From positions 1 through 64,000 of the forward strand of contig CANRIG010000007.1 of NCBI GenBank assembly GCA_947630595.1: DNA of 64,000 nucleotides, read 5' to 3'. This document shows, one piece after another, positions 20,852 through 30,492 of this stretch; positions within the stretch are counted from its first letter, which is position 1; each line of letters opens with the position of its first letter. The stretch comes from an uncultured Lachnospiraceae bacterium (GTDB lineage Bacteria; Bacillota; Clostridia; Lachnospirales; Lachnospiraceae). Made by a program: the position numbers and the translations under genes. The notes beneath the pieces are model-generated. The model was not told the DNA's origin. It made no database searches and saw only the letters and a list, made by a program, of their open reading frames with translations.

Positions 20852-21910
20852 ATGGAAGACCAGAAAAAATATGTGGCCTACGTCGGCACCTACACCCACG
20901 GGAGCAGCATAGGGATTCACGTCTACGATATCGATACGGAAGCCGGCTATATGACGGAGCGGACGGTGATTCCGGTGAACAACGCTTCCCACATGACGAA
21001 ATCATACAACGGAAAGTATCTTTATTCTATTGCGGACGAGGGCGTGGAGGTGCTGAAGATTCTTCCGGACGGCGGACTCGAGCCGATCAATAAAGTAGGC
21101 ATCGACGGGATGCGCGGCTGTTACCTGTCCACGGACCGGAACGGGCGTTTTCTGTACGTGGGCGGCTACCACGACGGCAAGGTCACCGTGGTGCACACGC
21201 ATCAGGACGGCCGCCTCGGCTCGCTGATGGACGGGATTTTCCACAAGGGTCTGGGGAGCGTGGCGGAGCGCAATTTCCGCCCGCATGTGAGCTGCGTGAT
21301 TCCGACGCCGGACGACAAGTACCTGTGCGCGGTCGACAACGGCATCGATCAGGTGAAGCTCTACAAGATCGATGAGAAGCGCGGACGGCTTCAGCTCTAC
21401 GATATTCTGCGCTGCAAGCTGGATTCCGGCCCGCGCCTGCTCGCGTTCAGCCAGGACGGGCGTTTTGCCTACATCAACACCGAGCTGACCAACGAGATCT
21501 GCGTGTACCGCTATGACGGCTCCGGGAAATCGCCGGATTTTGATAAGATTCAGGAAATTTCCGTGCTGCGCGACCGCGACAGCAAGGGCAGCGCCTGCTG
21601 CGGGATGAAGCTCTCGCCCAGCGGGAAGTATCTCTATGCCTCCACGGCCGGGGAGAATACGGTGGCAGTGTTCCGCATCGATCAGGAGACCGGGCTGCTC
21701 ACCAGGCTGTGCTGCCTGCCGATCAGCGGGGACTACCCCAAGGACATCGACGTCCTCCCGGGCGAAAAAACTCTGGTCGTGTTAAACCACGAGACCAATG
21801 AGATCCGCTTTTTTACGATTGATTATGAGAAGGGACTGCTGGTCATGAAAGGGCGTCCGATCAAGATCGATACGCCCAACTGCATCCTGATTTCTCAGTG
21901 TGAGGAATAA
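20852..21910 (+). CDS. Lactonase (6-phosphogluconolactonase/YkgB-type beta-propeller) family
   Basis: [19 protein letters not shown]..., [27 protein letters not shown] upstream. Confidence 0.85.
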   Translation: MEDQKKYVAYVGTYTHGSSIGIHVYDIDTEAGYMTERTVIPVNNASHMTKSYNGKYLYSIADEGVEVLKILPDGGLEPINKVGIDGMRGCYLSTDRNGRFLYVGGYHDGKVTVVHTHQDGRLGSLMDGIFHKGLGSVAERNFRPHVSCVIPTPDDKYLCAVDNGIDQVKLYKIDEKRGRLQLYDILRCKLDSGPRLLAFSQDGRFAYINTELTNEICVYRYDGSGKSPDFDKIQEISVLRDRDSKGSACCGMKLSPSGKYLYASTAGENTVAVFRIDQETGLLTRLCCLPISGDYPKDIDVLPGEKTLVVLNHETNEIRFFTIDYEKGLLVMKGRPIKIDTPNCILISQCEE

Positions 21911-23001
21911 ATTTTTTTCAGAAAGTCGATGCGCGACGCGGCCGCCAGCAGCAGATGATCCGCCAGCGTGAGCGCGGTCATGGCCTCGACGACGACGACC
22001 GCCCGCGGTACGATAACGGGGTCGTGACGGCCATGGATTACGGCCTCGCGGCAATTGCCGCTGCGGTCCAGCATCTGCTGCGGCTGCGCGATCGAGGGCG
22101 TCGGCTTGAAGGAGACGCGCAGCAGAATCGGCGAGCCGTCGCTGATGCCGCCGAGGATGCCGCCGCTGTGGTTGCTGGCCTTGTACGGCACGCCGTTTTC
22201 GCCCACGGCGCAGCAGTCGTTGTTTTCGGAGCCTTTGCTGCGGGAGACGGCGGTGCCGTCCCCGATTTCGACGGCCTTGACGGCGCCGATGGACATCAGG
22301 GCTTTCGCAAGGTTGGCGTCGAGCTTCTCAAAAACCGGCTCGCCGAGCCCTGCCGGCACGCCGGAGGCGATGCACTCGATGACGCCGCCGCTGGAGTCCA
22401 GCTCCCGCATGCATTCGCTCAGATAGCTTTCCGCCGCTGCGCTGGCCGCCGGGTCGGGCATGCGCACCGGACTCTGCTCGATAAAATCAAAATCCATCTT
22501 TGCACGGTCGATGGAGACGGGGCCGATTGCCGAGACATAGGCCCGCACCGACACGCCGAGCTCGGCGAGCAGCCTGCCCGCCACCGCGCCGGCCGCCACG
22601 CGGCCGATGGTCTCGCGGCCGGAGGAGCGTCCGCCGCCGCGGTAATCGCGGAAGCCGTATTTCCGGTCAAAGGTATAATCCGCATGGCCCGGACGGTACA
22701 GTTCGGCGATGTTGCCGTAGTCGCGGGAGCGCTGATCCTGATTGCGCACCAGCAGCGAGATGGGCGTGCCCGTCGTCCTGCCCTCAAAGGTGCCGGAAAG
22801 AATCTCCACAGCGTCGGATTCCGCGCGCGCAGTGGTATACCGGTTTTGCCCCGGCCGCCGGCGGTCGAGCCAGGACTGAATGTCCTCCTCGCTCAGGGGA
22901 ATGCCGGCCGGACAGCCGTCGATGACGACGCCGATTCCTTTCCCGTGGGATTCTCCCCATGTATTAATTCTGAATATTGTGCCAAATCCAGAGCCTGCCA
23001 T
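21895..23001 (-). CDS. aroC: Chorismate synthase
   Basis: [51 protein letters not shown]. Confidence 0.95.
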   Translation of the reverse strand: MAGSGFGTIFRINTWGESHGKGIGVVIDGCPAGIPLSEEDIQSWLDRRRPGQNRYTTARAESDAVEILSGTFEGRTTGTPISLLVRNQDQRSRDYGNIAELYRPGHADYTFDRKYGFRDYRGGGRSSGRETIGRVAAGAVAGRLLAELGVSVRAYVSAIGPVSIDRAKMDFDFIEQSPVRMPDPAASAAAESYLSECMRELDSSGGVIECIASGVPAGLGEPVFEKLDANLAKALMSIGAVKAVEIGDGTAVSRSKGSENNDCCAVGENGVPYKASNHSGGILGGISDGSPILLRVSFKPTPSIAQPQQMLDRSGNCREAVIHGRHDPVIVPRAVVVVEAMTALTLADHLLLAAASRIDFLKKIYSSH

Positions 23002-23339
23002 ATCATGATCCTCCGTATATTTTTATATGTAGTCCGGTATTCGCATACGCCGAAAGCGCAGCACGGTTCCGGTGCCTTTTTCCTCTTTTATGATATCCAT
23101 GCCGGCAGCAGCATATTTTGGAAAACTGCATCAACGCCGCCGTATTTCATTTTCAGTGTCCAGTATATAAAGGAATCTGCGATTTTGCAAGTCCCGCCCT
23201 GTGTAAAATGTGGAGTAATGCCTGTGTAAGATGCGAAGCAAGTCTGCGCAAAAATACAAAGCGGCGGACGTACCCTGTCGCCGGATGAACGGCCGCTGCA
23301 TATCATAGGACAGAGCAGTATCAGAAAAGGAGAACGGAT

Positions 23340-23525
23340 ATGAACGACTGTTACAGATGCATCGGCTTTACGCATACGATCGAGAAGGGCGACACCCTTT
23401 ACAGCCTCGGCAAACGGTACGGCGTGCGGGTGTCCGCGCTGATCTTCGCCAATCCCTATGTGGACATTTATAACCTGCGCGTCGGCGACCAGCTCTGTAT
23501 TCCGAAGCTGCGCCCGCTTTCTTAA
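23340..23525 (+). CDS. Small single-LysM-domain protein
   Basis: THTIEKGDTLYSLGKRYGVRVSALIFANPYVDIYNLRVGDQLCIP. Confidence 0.85.
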   Translation: MNDCYRCIGFTHTIEKGDTLYSLGKRYGVRVSALIFANPYVDIYNLRVGDQLCIPKLRPLS

Positions 23526-23562
23526 AAAAATCTAAAGATACGCAAAACGGGAGGGCCGCTGA

Positions 23563-23591
23563 TTGACAAACCGGTTTCAGAAATTTATAAT
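23563..23591 (+). promoter_or_regulatory. Consensus promoter TTGACA-N17-TATAAT
   Basis: TTGACA 23563-23568, TATAAT 23586-23591. Confidence 0.75.
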
Positions 23592-23633
23592 GAGCAGGTA
23601 TGGAAAACCGCATTGAGAGAAAGAGGATGCACT

Positions 23634-24446
23634 ATGAATTTTCTGGATAACATGGAGCGAAAATACGGCCGGTACGCGATTCACAATCTGCCGTTTATCA
23701 TCGTCGGGCTGTATGCGCTGGGCTACGTGATTTCCCTTGTGATGCCGCAGCTTCTGTATTTCCTGACCCTGCGCCCGGATCTGATTCTGCGCGGGCAGGT
23801 CTGGCGCCTGATTTCGTGGGTGCTGGTGCCTCCGAGCCAGTTCAGCCTGTTTACGGTGATCATGCTGTACTTTTACTTTTCGCTGGGCCGCACGCTGGAG
23901 TACACCTGGGGCGCGTTCCGCTTCAATGTGTATATTATTTCCGGCGTCGTGTTTACGGTGATCGGCGCGTTTCTGCTGTATCTTTTTGGCGGCGTGATCG
24001 GCTATTTCAGCACGTATTACATCAATATGTCCATCTTTCTGGCGTTTGCCCTCACGTATCCGGATATGCAGGTGCTCCTGTATTTTCTGATTCCGATCAA
24101 GATGAAATGGATGGGCGCGGTCTACGGCTTCTTTATCATCCTTTCGATGATGCAGGGAGGCTGGGCGGACCGTGTGGCGATTGTGATGTCGCTGCTCAAT
24201 TTCGTGATTTTTTTCTTCATGACGCGCAACCTGCGCCGCTATTCGCCGAAGGAAGTGCACCGGCGCGCAGAGTTTAAGCGCAACGTGCAGAAGGTACAGC
24301 CCAAGGGCGCTACGCGCCACAAATGCGCGGTCTGCGGGCGCACGGAGAAGGACGGAGATCAGCTGGAGTTTCGTTTCTGCTCCAAATGCGCGGGCAATTA
24401 CGAATACTGTCAGGATCATCTGTTCACCCACCAGCATGTGAAATAA
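23634..24446 (+). CDS. Rhomboid-like membrane protein with C-terminal zinc-ribbon-like domain
   Basis: Multi-TM rhomboid-like fold sequence; CAVCGRTEKDGDQLEFRFCSKCAGNYEYCQDH. Confidence 0.65.
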   Translation: MNFLDNMERKYGRYAIHNLPFIIVGLYALGYVISLVMPQLLYFLTLRPDLILRGQVWRLISWVLVPPSQFSLFTVIMLYFYFSLGRTLEYTWGAFRFNVYIISGVVFTVIGAFLLYLFGGVIGYFSTYYINMSIFLAFALTYPDMQVLLYFLIPIKMKWMGAVYGFFIILSMMQGGWADRVAIVMSLLNFVIFFFMTRNLRRYSPKEVHRRAEFKRNVQKVQPKGATRHKCAVCGRTEKDGDQLEFRFCSKCAGNYEYCQDHLFTHQHVK

Positions 24447-24516
24447 CCGCTCCGGGTGTCTGGCAGGAGAGTGAACGTGCGGAGCACGGGACAAACCGGG
24501 GCTATGGGATACAAAA

Positions 24517-26595
24517 ATGAGTCATAAAGATAAGAAAAAAGAAATGAAAGATCAGAAAAAATGGATTCACTGTGACAAAAAGACGGCTGCGGCAGCTATT
24601 CTGGTGACCGCAGCCATGTTTCTTGCTGTGGGGCTGGCCGTGCTCGGAGAGGGCGCGGACGGTCTGCTTTTTGTGCTGGCCATTCTGCTCAGCCTCTGCG
24701 CCGGCCTTTTCGTTCTGGTTCCGGTGAAAGCCGGCAGGATCGCGTCGGCTCTGATGTATCTTTTACTGCCGTTTCTGGCTTTCTTTGCGCTGGAGCATTA
24801 CACGCATGTGCTCAGTGATCTGGATCCCCTCATCATTGTGCTGAACCTGCTGTTTTTCTATCTGCTGTACGGCCTGTGCGCGCTGCTGTTCGGCAGCGTC
24901 CGCCTCGGCTTCGGCGTCGCCACGCTGGTGCCGATGCTGTTCGGCCTCGCCAATTACTATGTGGTCAGCTTCCGCGGCTCGCCGATTGTGCCCTGGGATT
25001 TTCTGTCCCTCGGGACGGCGATGTCGGTGGCGGACAATTACTCGTTTGCCCTGACCTGGAAAACGGCGCTGGTGGTGATCGGATTTCTCTGGATTATCCT
25101 CGTCGCCTCCAAGTCTGACGTCCGTTTCCGCAGAAAAGGAACGCGCCTTTTTGGCACGGCAATCTATGCGGTACTGCTGTGCGTGTACCTGCTGGCGATA
25201 CAAAAGAGCACGGTGCAGAGCTTTTTCGGCATGGATACGACGCTGTTCACCCTCAATGTCCTGTACCGCAACAACGGCATTGCGGCGGCGTTCCTGGGCA
25301 ATCTGCGTTTTTTGAATATCGAGCAGCCGGACGGCTATTCGCCGCAGCGGGTGCAGGAAATCGCGGCGGCTTATGCGGGCGGCGATGCGCTGACGGGAGA
25401 GGCTGAGACGACGGACGGAACAAACAATACCGTGGACGGTACGGATGCCGGACAGGCTGCGGAGACAGTCGGAGCTCTGCCCGATAATGCGGAAATGCCG
25501 AATATTATTGTGATCATGGATGAAGCCTTCTCCGATCTCTCCGTGTGGGGCGATTTCGCGACCAGCGAGGAGGTTATGCCGTTTTTCAAGGAGATGCAGC
25601 AGGAGGCGGTCGGCGGCGAGCTCTACGTCTCGGTCAAGGGGGGAAATACCGCCAACACCGAATATGAGCTTCTGACCGGCGATACGATGGGCTTTCTGCC
25701 GGTGGGCAGCATTCCCTACCAGCAGTATATCAAGGGCGACATGCCGTCGCTGGCCAGTTATCTGAAGACGCTCGGCTACGGGACGCTGGCGATCCACCCC
25801 TACAACCGTTCCGGCTGGGACCGGGATGTGGTCTACGACTATTTCGGCTTCGACGAATTCCTTGACGTGACGGACTTTTCCAATCCGATACGGATGCGCG
25901 GCTACGTCAGCGACCTCTCCGCCTTTGACAAGATCATCGAAAAATGCCAGCAGAAGGAGGACGGCGAGCGGTTGTTTGTGTTTGAGGTGACGATGCAGAA
26001 CCATGGCGGCTACAGCCGGGCGACGCCGGACTTTGACTCCTATCTGAAGCTGCCGGAGGTCACCAACAAAACCACCAGCGTGCTGGCCACCGAGAAATAC
26101 CTGACGCTGATGAACGAGACCGACTGCGCGCTGGAGCGATTGTGCGTCTGGATGCGGGAGCAGGAGGAGCCTTACCTTGTGCTGATGCTGGGCGACCACC
26201 AGCCCTCGGACTATATCACCAATGTGATTCAGCGCATCTGCGGCGTCAAGAGCGACGAGTCGCTGGATTACCTGCAGCAGGGCTACCGCGTGCCGTTTCT
26301 GATCTGGGGCAACAAAGGACTGGAGCATCAGTATTATGACGGTATCAGCGTCAACTACCTGGGCGGCATCCTGATGGAACAGGCGGGCCTGCCGCTGACC
26401 GGTTACCAGCAGTTCCTGAAACAGCTGATGGAGGCTTTCCCGGTGGTAAACGGAAACGTCTACCGCGACCGCGAGGGGACCTTCCACAGCTACGGCGACG
26501 GCAGAGAGGAAGAGCTGCTGAACGAATACCGGATTCTGCAGTATAACCATCTGGTCGACGAAAAGCACCGGAAGGATGCATTTTTTGGCTCCTGA
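24517..26595 (+). CDS. LTA synthase family (sulfatase-fold) membrane protein
   Basis: N-terminal TMs; MPNIIVIMDEAFSDLSVWG, KGGNTANTEYELLTGDTMGFLP, MLGDHQPS. Confidence 0.88.
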   Translation: MSHKDKKKEMKDQKKWIHCDKKTAAAAILVTAAMFLAVGLAVLGEGADGLLFVLAILLSLCAGLFVLVPVKAGRIASALMYLLLPFLAFFALEHYTHVLSDLDPLIIVLNLLFFYLLYGLCALLFGSVRLGFGVATLVPMLFGLANYYVVSFRGSPIVPWDFLSLGTAMSVADNYSFALTWKTALVVIGFLWIILVASKSDVRFRRKGTRLFGTAIYAVLLCVYLLAIQKSTVQSFFGMDTTLFTLNVLYRNNGIAAAFLGNLRFLNIEQPDGYSPQRVQEIAAAYAGGDALTGEAETTDGTNNTVDGTDAGQAAETVGALPDNAEMPNIIVIMDEAFSDLSVWGDFATSEEVMPFFKEMQQEAVGGELYVSVKGGNTANTEYELLTGDTMGFLPVGSIPYQQYIKGDMPSLASYLKTLGYGTLAIHPYNRSGWDRDVVYDYFGFDEFLDVTDFSNPIRMRGYVSDLSAFDKIIEKCQQKEDGERLFVFEVTMQNHGGYSRATPDFDSYLKLPEVTNKTTSVLATEKYLTLMNETDCALERLCVWMREQEEPYLVLMLGDHQPSDYITNVIQRICGVKSDESLDYLQQGYRVPFLIWGNKGLEHQYYDGISVNYLGGILMEQAGLPLTGYQQFLKQLMEAFPVVNGNVYRDREGTFHSYGDGREEELLNEYRILQYNHLVDEKHRKDAFFGS

Positions 26596-26706
26596 GTCTT
26601 GACAATTTCCGTTTCTCCATCGTATAGTGAGTGCGGCGTTTTTCTGTCCGCTTTGCGGCGGGCGCGGGACCGGGGTACAGAGGAAAGCAAGAAGGAGTGT
26701 GCGATT

Positions 26707-27978
26707 ATGAAAAAGACGTTTGTGAATAAGGAAAAGCTGGAGGAAATTGCACAACAGTTTCCGACGCCGTTTCATCTCTACGATGAAAAGGGAATCCGTG
26801 AAAATGTGAAGGAGCTGTACGACGCATTTTCCTGGAACAAAGGCTATAAGGAATTTTTTGCGGTGAAGGCGACGCCCAATCCGTTTCTGATCAATATCCT
26901 GCATGAATACGGCTGCGGCACCGACTGCTCGTCGATGACGGAGCTGATGCTCTCCGAGGCGATCGGCATTCACGGCCATGACATCATGTTCTCGTCGAAC
27001 GACACGCCGACGGAAGAATTTAAAAAGGCTGCCGAGCTCGGCGGCATCATCAATCTCGACGATATTACCCATATCGAAAAGGTGGAAAAGACCCTCGGCG
27101 CCCTGCCGAAGACCATGTCCTCCCGCTACAATCCGGGCGGACTGTTCAAAATCAGCAACGACATCATGGACAACCCCGGCGACGCCAAGTACGGCATGAC
27201 CACGGAACAGATCAAGGAAGCGTTCCGCATCATGAAGGCGAAGGGCGTGGAGGAGTTCGGCATCCATGCGTTTCTGGCCAGCAACACCGTGACCAACGAC
27301 TATTATCCGCTGCTGGCGAAGGTGCTGTTTGAGCTGGCGGTGAAGCTGCAGAAATCCACCGGCGCCAACATCCGCTTTATCAATCTCTCCGGCGGCATCG
27401 GCATCCCTTACCGCCCGGACCAGGAGGCAAACGACATCCGCAAGATTGCCAACGGCGTCCGCAAAGTCTACGAGGAGGTGCTCGTTCCCGCCGGCATGGG
27501 CGACGTGGCGCTCTACACAGAGCTGGGCCGCTACATGCTGGGGCCGTTCGGCTGCCTGGTCACGCGGGCCATCAACGAGAAGCACACGCACAAGGAATAC
27601 ATCGGCGTCGACGCCTGCGCGGTCAACCTCATGCGTCCGGCCATGTACGGCGCGTACCATCACATCACCGTCATGGGCAAGGAGGATGCGCCGTGCGACC
27701 ATGTGTATGACGTGACCGGCTCTCTGTGCGAGAACAACGACAAGTTCGCGATCGATCGCCAGCTGCCGGAGATCGAAATGGGAGATCTGCTGGTGATCCA
27801 CGACACCGGAGCGCACGGCTATTCGATGGGCTACAATTACAACGGCAAGCTGCGTTCCGCCGAGGTGCTGCTGCGCGAGGACGGCACGGCGCAGCTGATC
27901 CGACGCGCCGAGACGCCGCGGGATTATTTTGCGACCTTTGATTTCTGTGATATACTCAAAAATATGCGCTATGAGTGA
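26707..27978 (+). CDS. lysA: Diaminopimelate decarboxylase-type PLP enzyme
   Basis: TPFHLYDEKGIRENVKELYDAFSWNKGYKEFFAVKATPNP; ELGRYMLGPFG. Confidence 0.85.
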   Translation: MKKTFVNKEKLEEIAQQFPTPFHLYDEKGIRENVKELYDAFSWNKGYKEFFAVKATPNPFLINILHEYGCGTDCSSMTELMLSEAIGIHGHDIMFSSNDTPTEEFKKAAELGGIINLDDITHIEKVEKTLGALPKTMSSRYNPGGLFKISNDIMDNPGDAKYGMTTEQIKEAFRIMKAKGVEEFGIHAFLASNTVTNDYYPLLAKVLFELAVKLQKSTGANIRFINLSGGIGIPYRPDQEANDIRKIANGVRKVYEEVLVPAGMGDVALYTELGRYMLGPFGCLVTRAINEKHTHKEYIGVDACAVNLMRPAMYGAYHHITVMGKEDAPCDHVYDVTGSLCENNDKFAIDRQLPEIEMGDLLVIHDTGAHGYSMGYNYNGKLRSAEVLLREDGTAQLIRRAETPRDYFATFDFCDILKNMRYE

Positions 27979-28073
27979 TGAGCGGATGAGCGGATAAGCA
28001 GATGAGCTCAAATTGTGCTTGCATTTGAAAGTGAAGTATGCTATCATAACAACCGTGCAAAATTTGTGCACGG

Positions 28074-28155
28074 GCCGCTGTGGCGGAATTGGCAGACGCA
28101 CTTGACTCAAAATCAAGCGGGTAACACCGTGCCGGTTCGAGTCCGGCCAGCGGCA
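28074..28155 (+). tRNA. tRNA-Leu (anticodon CAA)
   Basis: Acceptor GCCGCTG/CAGCGGC, anticodon loop CTCAAAA, T-arm CCGGTTCGAGTCCGG; CCA not encoded. Confidence 0.93.
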
Positions 28156-28157
28156 GA

Positions 28158-28187
28158 AGAAAAGTCCTGTATTTACGGGACTTTTTC
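28158..28187 (+). terminator. Intrinsic terminator after tRNA-Leu
   Basis: AAAGTCC TGTATTTACG GGACTTTTT. Confidence 0.75.
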
Positions 28188-28216
28188 TATTTGCCAACAC
28201 CGGGCGGTTTTGCTTG

Positions 28217-28245
28217 TTGACAATGTCCCGTACAGGGGCTATAAT
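28217..28245 (+). promoter_or_regulatory. Consensus promoter TTGACA-N17-TATAAT for putative antitoxin RNA
   Basis: TTGACA 28217-28222, TATAAT 28240-28245. Confidence 0.8.
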
Positions 28246-28251
28246 ATGCTT

Positions 28252-28352
28252 AACAAGACAGCCGGTAAGGAAGGTCAGCTCTTCCCGTTCCGGTGACAAT
28301 AAGTAGTGAAGCCGCTTATCTTACCAGGGACAGAGCGGCTTTACTTATTTTT
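28252..28352 (+). ncRNA. Putative type I antitoxin RNA, convergent with the toxin gene
   Basis: Starts about 7 nt after consensus -10; ends at hairpin AAGCCGCT(28309-28316)/AGCGGCTT(28334-28341) then TTACTTATTTTT; overlaps toxin 3' end. Confidence 0.6.
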
Positions 28353-28421
28353 CAAATTCAGAACCGCGACGATTAGCAGCATAACTGTCAGAATCACCAT
28401 GAATTCTTCATATGTTCTCAT
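28341..28421 (-). CDS. Holin-like / Fst-type small hydrophobic type I toxin, 26 aa
   Basis: MRTYEEFMVILTVMLLIVAVLNLKNK, RBS AAGGGGGAG; single TM with charged tail. Confidence 0.7.
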   Translation of the reverse strand: MRTYEEFMVILTVMLLIVAVLNLKNK

Positions 28422-28526
28422 AAGCACTCCCCCTTCCGCAAGACTCGGAACGGGTTGTGGCCGCCCTACCGGCTGCCCGGTGAAGCATATTGTGTTGTCA
28501 GGGTGCAGGACGAAAGGACGTATCTG

Positions 28527-29309
28527 TCAAAAACATTTGGAGCAGGCATCATAACCCCTTGATTGTGCTTCTTGCAGAGTTACTTGCCGCGCTTTGGCCG
28601 GATTCATTCTGCCACAATTTGGAATCGAGTGGTATTTTTCCCCAGTTGCAGACAACCAAACCATCTGTTCATTTATTTGTTCACTTTGCTCACTTTTTTC
28701 AGTTTGCGGCTGGGCATCTGAAAGATATGCAGAGGCAATATAAGCAGTAATGCCACCATAAGCTACTTGTGCCCATTCTCCATCAATGTGCTGTACATCA
28801 ATAGAATCAGATTGATTCAAGGTTCCTAAAATATCATAGTCTGTACCGGCTCCACTCCGCACATTAACGGTTGCGGTTGCGTACATTTGCCTTGACGGTT
28901 CGGAGGTTGTAACTGGTTCTGACTCAGGTTCAGACAGTGGTGGTTCCTGTATTTGAGTTTGAGGCTCAACAGGCGCCTGCACTTGCGGTTCTGTTTGCTC
29001 TGATGCCTGTATCTGAATTTTTGTTTTCGCTTCTGAATGCGTTTCTTTTTCAGTGATCAACTCCGTAGGCTCGGCTTCTACAAGTGTTTCTTCTACAGGT
29101 ATTTCTTCTGCAGGTATTTCTTCTGCAGGTGTTTCTTCTGCAGATATTTCTTCTACTGGTATTTCTGTCTGGATAGAAGTTTCTGCCTCAGTTTCAAGCC
29201 GTGCGCTCGATATAGCAGAATTGGCCGGTTGGTCATTTTTATTGTTTCCAACACTTCCGATCATTGCAATAACAGCAAGAGCACAAATGGCTACGCCAAG
29301 TTTTTTCAT
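28527..29309 (-). CDS. Secreted/anchored SH3b-domain protein with C-terminal Cys/His metal-binding-like motif
   Basis: N-terminal signal/TM, Glu-rich repeats, SH3b (TATVNVRSGAGTDYDILGTLNQSDSIDV), YHSIPNCGRMN..YDACSKCF. Confidence 0.75.
   Translation of the reverse strand: MKKLGVAICALAVIAMIGSVGNNKNDQPANSAISSARLETEAETSIQTEIPVEEISAEETPAEEIPAEEIPVEETLVEAEPTELITEKETHSEAKTKIQIQASEQTEPQVQAPVEPQTQIQEPPLSEPESEPVTTSEPSRQMYATATVNVRSGAGTDYDILGTLNQSDSIDVQHIDGEWAQVAYGGITAYIASAYLSDAQPQTEKSEQSEQINEQMVWLSATGEKYHSIPNCGRMNPAKARQVTLQEAQSRGYDACSKCF
29083..29157 (-). repeat. 15-bp tandem repeat (EEIPA/EETPA units)
   Basis: 5 units of GGTATTTCTTCTGCA-like sequence. Confidence 0.85.
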
Positions 29310-29385
29310 AAGAGTCCCCTTCTTTCTTTTGTGAATTACTGTATAGCTGTAAGCACTGGAAGATTGCATGGTGTCTTTTGTATTT

Positions 29386-29643
29386 TCAGCGTTCCTTAAT
29401 TTGGTTGATGATTTTTCCCACTTCTTTGGGCGGGCAATATCTTTCTGGGAGCCTCCGAATATCTTTATTTTTCTGCACCTGCTGATTTCCTATTTTTCTT
29501 CCATAGACCATAATAAAGATTCCACATAAAATGCCTATAGTTCCGCCGATGGGAGATACGATAAGCAGTAAAAGGCTCATGCAAATAAGTATTATGCCAA
29601 GGGCAGTAACAAAAGTCCGATATGCTTTTTCATGCTTCATCAT
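29386..29643 (-). CDS. Small two-TM membrane protein
   Basis: GIILICMSLLLLIVSPIGGTIGILCGIFIMVYG; in line with repressor and SH3 gene. Confidence 0.6.
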   Translation of the reverse strand: MMKHEKAYRTFVTALGIILICMSLLLLIVSPIGGTIGILCGIFIMVYGRKIGNQQVQKNKDIRRLPERYCPPKEVGKIINQIKER

Positions 29644-29673
29644 TTGTCTCTTTCATTTTTCATAAATTGCTAT

Positions 29674-30351
29674 CTATATCACATCACTCTGAAAAGCCAC
29701 AGCCTTTCCGAGTACACGTACTTGGTTAAGGTCTTCACCCTGGTATATCTGGTCTTTGTGTAATGGATTCTCCGGTTTTAATATAAGCAGGGATTTTTCC
29801 TGGTAATAGTAGAAGCGCTTCAGTGTCGCTTCACTATCATTATTTACCACCACAGCAGCGATTTCTCCATTCTCCACGGTATCTTGCTGGCGGATAAATA
29901 CTATATCACCGTCATGGATACGGGCATTTATCATACTGTCACCTTTGGCACGGAGACAGAAGTCAGCCTTGATGTCCGTTCCCGCCAGAACATAGCTTTT
30001 CCTGTCCTCGTTAGTGAATTTGGGTTCACCACAGGCAATCTCTCCGAGCATGGGGAAACGCTTGGCGGAAATGGGATAGAGGTTCAGGGAATCATATTGC
30101 CGTTCTCTGGAAACATCATACCCCATAAGCCATGCTTCATTTACACCGAGTGCAGCGCCTAATACGAAAAGCTTATCCTGCATTGGTTCTGTTTTACCAG
30201 AACAGTATTGACTAATGTCAGATTTATTCATTTTAACATTATATTTTTTGCAATACGGAATAGTTAGATTTAAGATGTCAATCTGGCGCAGACCACGTTC
30301 TGTCATAATTCTATTTAATCTGATAGATGTATTTTCCTTTTCCATTTTCAT
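29674..30351 (-). CDS. LexA/CI-type repressor (XRE HTH + S24 peptidase)
   Basis: HTH N-terminus; IACGEP cleavage-like site, GDSMINARIHDGDIV Ser motif, TLKRFYYY Lys motif. Confidence 0.85.
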   Translation of the reverse strand: MKMEKENTSIRLNRIMTERGLRQIDILNLTIPYCKKYNVKMNKSDISQYCSGKTEPMQDKLFVLGAALGVNEAWLMGYDVSRERQYDSLNLYPISAKRFPMLGEIACGEPKFTNEDRKSYVLAGTDIKADFCLRAKGDSMINARIHDGDIVFIRQQDTVENGEIAAVVVNNDSEATLKRFYYYQEKSLLILKPENPLHKDQIYQGEDLNQVRVLGKAVAFQSDVI

Positions 30352-30390
30352 GCCGCCTTCCTTTTCATAAGACTACCACATAGTATACAT

Positions 30391-30492
30391 AAGTTCAATA
30401 CCGAAAACATAAGAAGTTCAAATTTTTGAATTTTTGTATTGACAGGGCATGGTAGCGGTGATATGACATAGAAGAGTTCAAAAATTGAATTG
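30391..30492. promoter_or_regulatory. Divergent operator/promoter region
   Basis: AGTTCAAATTTTTGAATT (30415-30432), AGTTCAAAAATTGAATTG (30475-30492), half-site AGTTCAATACCGAAAA (30392); rightward TTGACA(30439)-N17-TATGAC(30462). Confidence 0.6.

Noticed and set aside
24763-28299. 1178-aa minus-strand ORF across LTA synthase, lysA and tRNA-Leu
   Set aside because: Shadow ORF: overlaps strongly supported plus-strand genes and a tRNA, with no recognisable domain. Same reasoning for 31558..33819, 40915..42165, 49709..50875 and 51608..52702.
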